Positions 57,016 to 64,000 of a stretch of 64,000 nucleotides of DNA are shown here, in pieces. The notes under the pieces are model-generated. The model searched no databases, was not told the DNA's origin, and saw only the letters and a program-made list of their open reading frames with translations. The stretch covers positions 15,717,802-15,781,801 of the forward strand of contig JBOZIK010000001.1 of NCBI GenBank assembly GCA_051453625.1, in the 5' to 3' direction. Every line of letters begins with the position of its first letter. Position 1 is the first letter of the stretch. This stretch comes from Welwitschia mirabilis (lineage: Eukaryota; Gnetophyta; Gnetopsida; Welwitschiales). The translations under genes and the position numbers were made by a program.

Positions 57016-57399
57016 ATTGTATTCATCCTTGATCACGGTTCCTCCTGTTATCATACCATCTGTGTAGGCATGCTCATCCAGATTATTTTTTATATTATCT
57101 ACAAAACATAAGAAAAGGAAAACATTATATACTAAGGAATACACTAAAAGATAAGAAAGTAATATATCATGTTTTATTAAAAAGTTTGGGGAAGGTCTCT
57201 TGCATATACTTCTTATTTTTCTAAGTTTGTTGATTACAATTGGTCCATTAGATGAGTATTTCCTTTACATTTTTATTTTTCAATTACTCACTTTTGGTAT
57301 CTAAGACTTTTTTAGATTAAACAACAAAGGTCAGGTTAGGTCTAAATATAATATGTTGTCAATTCAGGGTGTAGTCTTGGTTTTTATACTTATAGTAAG

Positions 57400-58560
57400 G
57401 TTTTAGCATGCTTACATGAAAAAACGGGTGAACCGAAGACATTTGCAAAGGTATTTCTAATTTATAGGTTAGGTCCCCTATTCTTTTGATAATCTTGAAT
57501 GGACTATAATACTAAGGGGTTATCTTGCTATACTTCTCTCTTTTTAAAGAGTTTCTTTCTAGCTTGACCTTTAGAAGTACTTTTCGACTTGGAATATATG
57601 GGTTTGATATTTCTAATCATAATATTTCTTATAATAGTCCTAAGTAGCTTGCAAATATCTCTTTACTTTGTTAATCATTTCTTTCATGAATATTCACTTG
57701 GATGGTATAGCTCTTTCTGGTTTTTCTAAAGAGTCAAACCATGTGACATAGGTGGAGTAGTTCTTGCAATACATTGCTTCAAATGATAAACATTAAATTG
57801 AGATCTGAAAGGTCTAATTATAGGTGAACTCGGCTAGATGTAGATATCTCTCCCTCTCTTTATGCATTTTAGTCAAATAGCATCATAGGGTATCTTCTAG
57901 AATATGGTTTATCCTTTTTATTTGACCATCTATTTCTGGGTAATGTTCTATACTAAAACTATGTTTAGTTTCCAAATGATAAAAGAAAATCTACTAGAAT
58001 TCGAATAGAAATTTAGGATCTTGATCAAATACAATAACTTAGAGTGCTCCATGAATATTGGAGATTTTGTACATAAATCTTAAGGCTAATTCTTTGGCTA
58101 TATTTGAGATTTGTAATGTAATGAAATGAGCCATCTTGATTAATCTGTATATATAAACAAAAGTTACATCATGTTCTCTATTAGTGAAAGGTAACATTGT
58201 GATGAAATCCATAGAGATTTTTTCCCATCTTCACTTTGATACCCCTAATGGTTAAAGGAGTCTAGTGAGTATTCATTGATCCATCTTGATTTACTATAAC
58301 ATGGGGTAATTACAGATGTATTCCTTCAATTATATCTTCATTCTAGAGTAAAATCTTTCTTAATTGGTGGTAATTTTTGATAAATCCAAGGTGTCCTACA
58401 TAAGGAACTTCATGTAGTTTTAGATATAAATTTTCTTCTTCATGAGCCTTATAGAATATGTCCTTGAAGTATGGATCCTCAGTTATAGATGTTTTAAGGA
58501 AAATTAATAGATCTGATGTAACAGTGGTGGCTAGCATACACCACATTCTACTCAAGACAT
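57400..58560 (-). pseudogene. Chromovirus-type integrase remnant
   Basis: Minus strand: the zinc-binding part LHEVPYVGHLGFIKNYHQL lies in a 70-codon open stretch (58343-58555). The core follows, with REHDVTFVYI, LIKMAHFI, NIHGAL, VIVFDQDPKFLFEF and HYPEIDGQIKRINHILED (57860-58200). The C-terminus reads YYSPFKIIKRIGDLTYKLEI and VHPFFHVSMLK (57400-57560). The first Asp position (MDFI) reads as GFHHNV or is frameshifted; the second Asp survives in FDQDPKF. A chromodomain could follow, but the sequence left of 57400 is unreadable. Confidence 0.85.
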
Positions 58561-58619
58561 CTGCAACTTTGTTCTCCTTTCCTAGGATGTACAGTAGTTT
58601 GAATTCATATTGTGCAAGT

Positions 58620-58900
58620 AATTCATCCCATATTCTCTATCACATGTTTAGAAAAGGCTATTTTTGGAGATATTTCAAGCTCTTATGATTTGTTTTAAGA
58701 AAAAATTCTCCTTCCAATACATAATGTCTTCAAACATTTAGTGCATGTACTGTGGTTAGCACTTCGGTGTCATGGATGAGATAGTTATTCTGATGTTGAT
58801 TTAGTTTTTGTGATTTGTAGGTAATCCCTTGATCTTCTTGACTTAGTATGACTCTTATACCTTAAGTAAAAGCATTGATGGTAACTGTGAATAGTTTTTT
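58620..58900 (-). pseudogene. Chromovirus-type RNase H remnant
   Basis: The minus strand gives VTINAF, GIRVILSQEDQGITYKSQKL, NYLIHDTEVLTTVHALN, RHYVLEGEFFLKTNHKSLKY in one nearly open frame. These match the D-A-S, H-D-x-E-L-L and T-D-H-K-S-L blocks of plant Ty3/gypsy RNase H. Catalytic Asp residues at two sites are Asn (INAF, KTNHKS). Confidence 0.85.
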
Positions 58901-59960
58901 CATATTTGCAATTTTGAGAATAGGCATAGTTGTAAGCAATAGCTTTAGCCTAAGAAATGCCATTTGCATTTATCATCAAAGTTGAATNNNNNNNNNNNNN
59001 NNNNNNNNNNNNNNNNNNNNNNNNNNNNNNNNNNNNNNNNNNNNNNNNNNNNNNNNNNNNNNNNNNNNNNNNNNNNNNNNNNNNNNNATTTGCATTTATC
59101 ATCAAAGTTGAATGTAGATGTTGATTTGGCTAAATCTATTAGTGGTACTATAAGTTGAGAGAATCATGGCATGAATTTATAATAGAAGCTAGCTAGCCCT
59201 AGGAAGCTTACTTGTGTAACATCTCTTAGTTCTGGCCATTCCCATATGGCCTATACTTTGACTAGATTAGTTGCAATATCTTTATTAGAAATGACATGCC
59301 CTAGGTAACTAATTTCTGTTTAGGAAAAGTCACATTTGCTTAATTTGACTTTAAAGTCATGTCTAGTAAAGATCTATAAAGTATTTTTTAGGTGTGTAAC
59401 ATGATTATCTTGTCTTTTGGAGTACACCAAAATATCATCTAAAAGCACAACTATAAACTTTCTATGTAAGGCTTAAAAATATCATTCATTAAACTCATGA
59501 AAGTAACAGAAGCATTTGTCAATTTGAAGGGCATTACTATGAATTCATATTGGCCATATTTTATTCTAAAATTGGTTTTCTATATGTCTTCTTCTTTGAT
59601 GTGGATTTGATGATATCCAATTTTTAAGTTAATCATAGAAAAGAATTTGGCTCCTTGCAGTTGATTCAATACAATAAATCATCAATTCTTGGTCAAAGGT
59701 ACCTATTCTGAATGGTTACGTTTTTTAACTATTTATAGTCATTACAGAGCCATAAAATAGTATTGGGACTCCTTAAGATAACATACTAGGATGGATCTTT
59801 CCTTCCAAAAGTAGTTATTTATTTGTAGTTCTGATTCCCTTAGTTCTATTATTGAAAATTAGTAGGGATCTCATGCTATTGGTTGTGCTCTAGGGATTAG
59901 ATCGATTTCATGCTATACTTTCCTATTCGGTGGTAATAACTTATAATCTTCAAACACATT
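58901..59960 (-). pseudogene. Chromovirus-type reverse transcriptase remnant
   Basis: Minus strand: [64 protein letters not shown] (59470-59680). The catalytic F-L-D-D-I-L region near 59430 is frame-shifted and reads LMIFWCTPK or similar. The thumb (59100-59340) is recognisable by spacing only. The Asp of K-x-D-L-x-x-G-Y is Asn. Confidence 0.8.
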
Positions 59961-60590
59961 AGAAAATTCTTATAGTTATACTAATACTATGGATTATCTT
60001 TATAGCTTTTTGCCAAAATCAAGGCAAGGAAGAGTTGTTTTCTTTTAACAGCTTTTGAAAACTACTTATGTGAGTTTAGGGATATCCTTGTATTCCCTCC
60101 ATCCTCCTTTAAGATTCATTCTCTAAATGAAGTTATGATCAATAGAGTACCTTGATGAAAATTAATCTAAACATTGTATATAATTAAACGAGGAATTCAT
60201 AAAATGGTATGATCTTCTCCAATGTGAAAAATATAAAACTTATTCCTAAAGTTTAAGTCATGAAGGGTATAGTCTATGAGGGCACAATTCCATCCTGTGT
60301 TAAAAAACTACCTTCTATAACTCTTACTATGGATTTTTATTCCTTGAAAGGAGGGATGTTTAATTTACAGAATAGTGTTGAGGAGATAAAATTATGAAAG
60401 ACATCACTATAGACTAAGAAACAAACAAAGGAAGATGAAATGTGACCATGGAGTCTTAAAATAAAATACTAGTTATGAGTCACACTTATTTGAATAGTGG
60501 CATACAATCTTTTTCATGGTGGATCTGGATTCTATGAAGCTTAAGATTAGTTGCTATAAGGAATTATGATTGTTGAGGCTCTAGAGGAGT
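59961..60590 (-). pseudogene. Probable protease/linker region of chromovirus-type element
   Basis: This lies between the zinc knuckle and RT, where the protease belongs. No D-S/T-G triad could be read in any minus-strand frame. Assignment rests on position only. Confidence 0.35.
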
Positions 60591-61450
60591 AATATCTCAT
60601 AATGTACCCCTTCTTGTGGCAATTGTGGCAAGTGAGGTTGATTCTGAATGTATCTTATGCTAGTAGTATATTTGACAGATTAGATCTATTGTCTTAGGAG
60701 TTATGTTGTTGGTCCATCAAGTAACTTATTCTTGAAGATAATGTCTTATTTTGTAGTAGACATATTCAGTTGATTTGATTTCTAAAGAATAGAGTATGCT
60801 TCTAAGTTTTGGTGGTAGGGTTTTAATGAAATTATTCATCAACAGCTTTTCTATGACTTTCTTCTAGTATTTCATAAGGCACTAGAATTCAGACCAGTAT
60901 TCATCTAGTGGATGTTTTCCCAAGCGGAGGCATTAGAATTCCATAATTTGATCTTTGATGCATTTCTTGTTGAGTTCCTCCACAAAGGTATCCTAAGGTA
61001 CTCATTGAGGATGTTTGTATTGGTATTAATACCACCATTCTTGTACATTTTCTATTAGAAAGGTAGCGAAGGATGTGCATCATCATTCTAGTAGGACATT
61101 TCAGAGGTCAAAATAATTTTTGATCTATCGAATCCATAAAATATCTTCTTTACTTATTACTACTTTACCTTTGTATGTTTTGAGGTATATCATTTTTTTA
61201 ATTTACTCCCCTTTTCATTGTCTTGTGTTAAAATTGTTTACTCGATTGGCTAGAAAGGCTNNNNNNNNNNNNNNNNNNNNNNNNNNNNNNNNNNNNNNNN
61301 NNNNNNNNNNNNNNNNNNNNNNNNNNNNNNNNNNNNNNNNNNNNNNNNNNNNNNNNNNAGATGCCCTAGGATTCTATTCAGTGGATCTTTATTTCAGGAG
61401 AGAGAGTATGTTATCGATCTTACTAGCAAGGAGTTCATTTTATGAATGAA
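60591..61450 (-). pseudogene. Chromovirus-type gag remnant with zinc knuckle
   Basis: At about 60595-60645 the minus strand reads CHNCHKKGYIMRYY, a CX2CX4HX4C knuckle in which His and the last Cys are now Tyr, each one base from the original. A 61-codon open stretch (60901-61086) with LGYLCGGTQQEMHQRS is compatible with the retrotransposon gag domain. A 98-N gap lies at 61261-61358. The N-terminal part right of it is not resolved. Confidence 0.6.
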
Positions 61451-61735
61451 TGTAACATAGTTAGGTCTCTATTTCATCCATTCACTCTATGTTCCATGAT
61501 GTGTGAGTGGGTTCAACATCCTCCTGAACTCATATGTGTCTTCTTTTTTGCTCTTCTTCTTAAAATAGTACACTCTTTTTATGGTAAGCATTATGTTCTT
61601 TTATAGTGCTACTATAATAGTTAACTATCTATAAGTAAATAATGGTTAAAAAAAATAGTTAGACAAATAGTTTAGTGGTTATCATAACATCCCTTAATGA
61701 CATAGGTCCCATTGGTGGTAACTATCAAAGAGGTG
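61451..61735. other. Unassigned DNA right of chromovirus gag
   Basis: A primer site and 5' LTR of the minus-strand element would be expected here. No TGGTATCAGAGC-like site was found on either strand. Confidence 0.4.
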
Positions 61736-61739
61736 GATC

Positions 61740-62700
61740 ATTAGGTACTCCAAATGTGACATTAGATGATACACAAGTGTCAAGGTCAAACTGCAATATT
61801 GGATGTACAAGTACAACATTAAGGTTTTTATATGAAGCAATGCAAATTATGTGGTAAACATTAGAGTTGAATGGGAGGTTTTGGGACCTTCTGAGAAAAA
61901 AGTGTGATGTTAGGTACCCAAGTGCAATGTTAGACATCCAAGTATGATGTCAGAGAGCTCTGTCATGTGAAAACTGAGGTACACTAAGCTATGCCTGAGG
62001 CAAGCAAAAGATGCAAGGAGTCTGTGAAGGTAAGTGTGATGTTAGGCACTCAAGTATGACATTAGATATCTAAGTGTAAATTAAACACCTAAGTGTAATA
62101 TTAGACCTTTTTCTAAGAGTAATTTTGAAGTAAAACACAAAGTGTTGGGGCTTTGTAGAAGGTGTCAGAGTATTACAAACTTAACTATGATGTCAGAAAC
62201 TCAAGTGTGGTCTCAGGCACCCAAGTGCAACATCAAAGTCTTCATCATGGTATCGACTGAAGTAGAATGAGTGATGCCTAAGCTAATGAAAGGTGTTGAG
62301 AATAAGCAAGAATTGCTAGGATCTTGTCAGTGAAAAGTACAACATCAAGCATTTAGGTGTAACATCAGGCATCCAAGTGTGACATCAAAGCTTCATTGCA
62401 GAGCAAGCTAAAAGAGTGCAGTTGATGCCGATGTTAGGTAGGAACCATTGGAGGCAAATGAAAGGCAAGTGCGATGTTGTGTACTTAAGTGTGACAATAT
62501 TGGGTACCTAAGTATAAGGACGGATCCTCCTTGCGGTATAATTTTAAGTGAAATCATAACATAATGGATTAGATTGAATGCATTAAAATATTATAGCACT
62601 AAGTAAAATGTTAGGCACATAAGTGTGACATAAGAACTCAAGTGCAACATTAGCTTTCTAGGTGTAATGTTGGCACTCTAGGGCATGACATTGTCATGGG
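61740..62700. repeat. Array of AAGTGTGACATTAGGCACC-like motifs
   Basis: About 20 copies of a 20-22-base motif, AAGTGTGAY(A/G)TYAGRCAYC with many variants, occur between 61740 and 62700, often two to four in direct tandem (61916-61960, 62032-62108, 62190-62238, 62336-62390, 62605-62680) separated by unique spacers. Spacers contain GAGTGATGCCTAAGC-like strings that also recur. This is LTR-like organisation, as in Copia-A, but with an unrelated motif. Confidence 0.7.
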
Positions 62701-62959
62701 ATCTAGTACTATCATTTAACTACAGTTTTCTTCCTTCAACCTTGTGTTAGTTAAATTTAGTTAACTATAATTAACTTTACTCTTATGGTTAGTTAACCCT
62801 AGGTCCACTTCTACAAATACCCTATGGATCCCTCATTTTTACTTCATTTTCCTCGTGTTTTCTAGCCAATTAGTATCTTTTTTCCTCTTATTTTTTACTA
62901 TTGATCTTTTGTGTGGTACTTTTTTTTAAGTGATTTTTATGTGTTTTAGGTAGGTTCTT
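62701..62959 (+). other. Possible LTR promoter and end region
   Basis: A TAGTTAA-rich stretch (62745-62800), a TATA-like CTACAAATACCC and T-rich sequence follow the motif array. This would suit the promoter and end of a plus-strand LTR. No primer site was recognised after it. Confidence 0.3.
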
Positions 62960-64000
62960 TGCAATATTTGTCATTTATAAAGACAAGATTTTCCTCAATG
63001 CTTCTACTTTGCAACATTCACATCTTAAGATATGGCTCAAAGACTCTATTATACCATTTCTTAGAATTCTACCAACGTCAAATGTACCAAGTTGAAACTA
63101 CAACAATGAGCTATGAAGTAGGGGGTTCCTTGGATCTTTCCCTCCAACCTCCTAGATTTATGTGGTTTTACTGCCTTTCGTATTTGCCATCTGAGTGCTC
63201 TCTTCATTCTTGATTCTGTCTTTTTTTTAATCTTTGTACAACTATTGTAACCCATCCTCTTCATTATCCTATTCAAATTTTAGAAGAGAGCATAGGGTTA
63301 GTGTTCAGGTTAAGATAAGATGACCGCATTCCTCCTTAGGTTTCTCATTCTGATGAGAACTTTTGTTACTTCATGGCTAATCATCTAGATGACTTCATAT
63401 GTGTGTGGGAAGTACACATCTCCATGAAGTACCTACAACCAATTTTACCACTTCTTATTTTGCAGCTTATCATGAATTGATTGTAGGGAGGGCCTTCCTT
63501 CATGATCGAATTAGTGAGATTCCTACTCATATCATTTATTTATTACTATTTTTAGTTAGTGCGTTTCATTGGATTAGGCCTCTATTATTTCTTCATCCAT
63601 TCTTTTTTAATAGATTTGCATAAAATGGAATGGTACTAGGGGTGAATGTTTTTTTGTACATATCTTACCTGGTTTATACTTTTCTTTCATGGGTTCTAGT
63701 GGTCTATAGCCCTTCAGATCTTCAAATGTGAATCCATCTTTGGTTTATCTCCTCATAAAATTCTTGCTTATTCCTTACTTCATTCTCATTCTTCTTCATC
63801 TATGAAGGGTAAAGATTCTGAGGAATATAACCCTGGAGAGACATCCCAGGGTACTTATTTTGTTTCATATAAGGTATGGATCCTTGTGTAGGGTTTTGGA
63901 ATAATAAGTGTATTTCTAACAATACTTTTTTTTGTTTGTTATTTATAGATGAATAAAGCTTTGGATTCTTATCACTTATCTCATCATAAACATCAAAAGG
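62960..64000 (+). pseudogene. Unrecognised partly open reading frames with intron-like junction
   Basis: Three plus-strand open pieces follow in different frames: 62959-63213, 63399-63623 (HLHEVPTTNFTTSYFAAYHE, then hydrophobic and WIRPLLFLHPFF) and 63717-63890 (SSSSMKGKDSEEYNPGETSQ). The last runs to AAGGTATGG, and 63940-63951 reads TTTATAG before ATGAATAAAGC, which looks like a GT-AG intron of about 80 bases with open sequence on both sides. Codon use is less AT-dominated than the surroundings. The family is not recognised. It could be the third ORF of another LTR element or a host gene fragment running off the window. Confidence 0.3.

Larger units (their letters stand above)
56999..61450 (-). 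mobile_element. Chromovirus-type Ty3/gypsy element
   Basis: The minus strand shows, from 61450 leftward, gag, zinc knuckle, a poorly readable protease, RT, RNase H, integrase with its zinc-binding and catalytic domains, and the C-terminal VHPFFHVSMLK block, then a polypurine tract and LTR. Stops occur in each domain. The 5' LTR and primer site should lie right of 61450 but were not recognised. The gap 58988-59087 has a 26-base identical overlap (58962-58987 equals 59088-59113) and can be closed. Confidence 0.8.

Noticed and set aside
56999-61450. Endogenous pararetrovirus instead of a Ty3/gypsy element
   Set aside because: Integrase with zinc-binding and core domains is clearly present after RNase H, and an LTR with polypurine tract follows; plant pararetroviruses lack both.
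1-64000. CRISPR array, bacterial operon, phage or plasmid content
   Set aside because: Composition, decayed retroelements and the absence of packed genes indicate plant chromosome. The repeated motifs have irregular spacing and degenerate copies, unlike CRISPR.

Overview
The window is plant nuclear DNA: very AT-rich, with no bacterial-style gene packing, no recognisable host gene, and a dense layer of long terminal repeat (LTR) retrotransposon remains, a CACTA transposon end and tRNA-derived SINE candidates. Nearly every recognisable reading frame is broken by stops and frameshifts, often where CAA, CAG, CGA or TGG codons have become TAA, TAG or TGA. That fits long decay of methylated cytosines in silent heterochromatin. 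A flowering plant is safe; the species cannot be named. There are 26 N runs, 13 of them exactly 100 N, and many have homologous sequence on both sides, so part of the apparent repetition is scaffolding artefact.

Layout. 1-1000: a minisatellite of about 66 bp built on a GGTCGCCC core. 1020-2000: an unrecognised purine-rich block. 2000-9020: AT-rich sequence with large gaps and one reverse SINE candidate. 9022-10020: the end of a CACTA (En/Spm-type) transposon with palindromic subterminal repeats, present twice. 10021-18230: AT-rich desert with a cluster of CTATAGTAAC-like motifs and a pyrimidine tract. 18240-20935: minus-strand Athila/Tat-type Ty3/gypsy pol (RT, RNase H, integrase). 20936-47572: two SIRE/Maximus-like Copia families. 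Copia-B is on the minus strand, and one of its LTRs serves both as 3' LTR of the copy at 37087-44821 and as 5' LTR of a truncated copy at 20936-21561. Copia-A (plus strand, 23541-36764) sits inside that LTR. Copia-A shows LTR, tRNA-Met-type primer site, gag, protease, integrase, RT, RNase H, an extra third ORF (in two copies), polypurine tract and LTR. 48340-55200: a non-autonomous LTR element (LARD-like) with an Athila/Tat-type primer site. 55786-56850: two SINE candidates. 56999-61450: a minus-strand chromovirus-type Ty3/gypsy element. 61740-62700: a dense array of about 20-nt motifs in LTR-like DNA. 62960-64000: partly open, unrecognised reading frames with an intron-like junction.

No functional host system is visible. 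The most notable pattern is that several unrelated LTRs each carry their own reiterated short motif, and in both Copia-A and Copia-B that LTR motif reappears inside the element just after the RNase H domain. The protease active-site triad and the second RT aspartate are lost in both Copia elements, so neither could move by itself.
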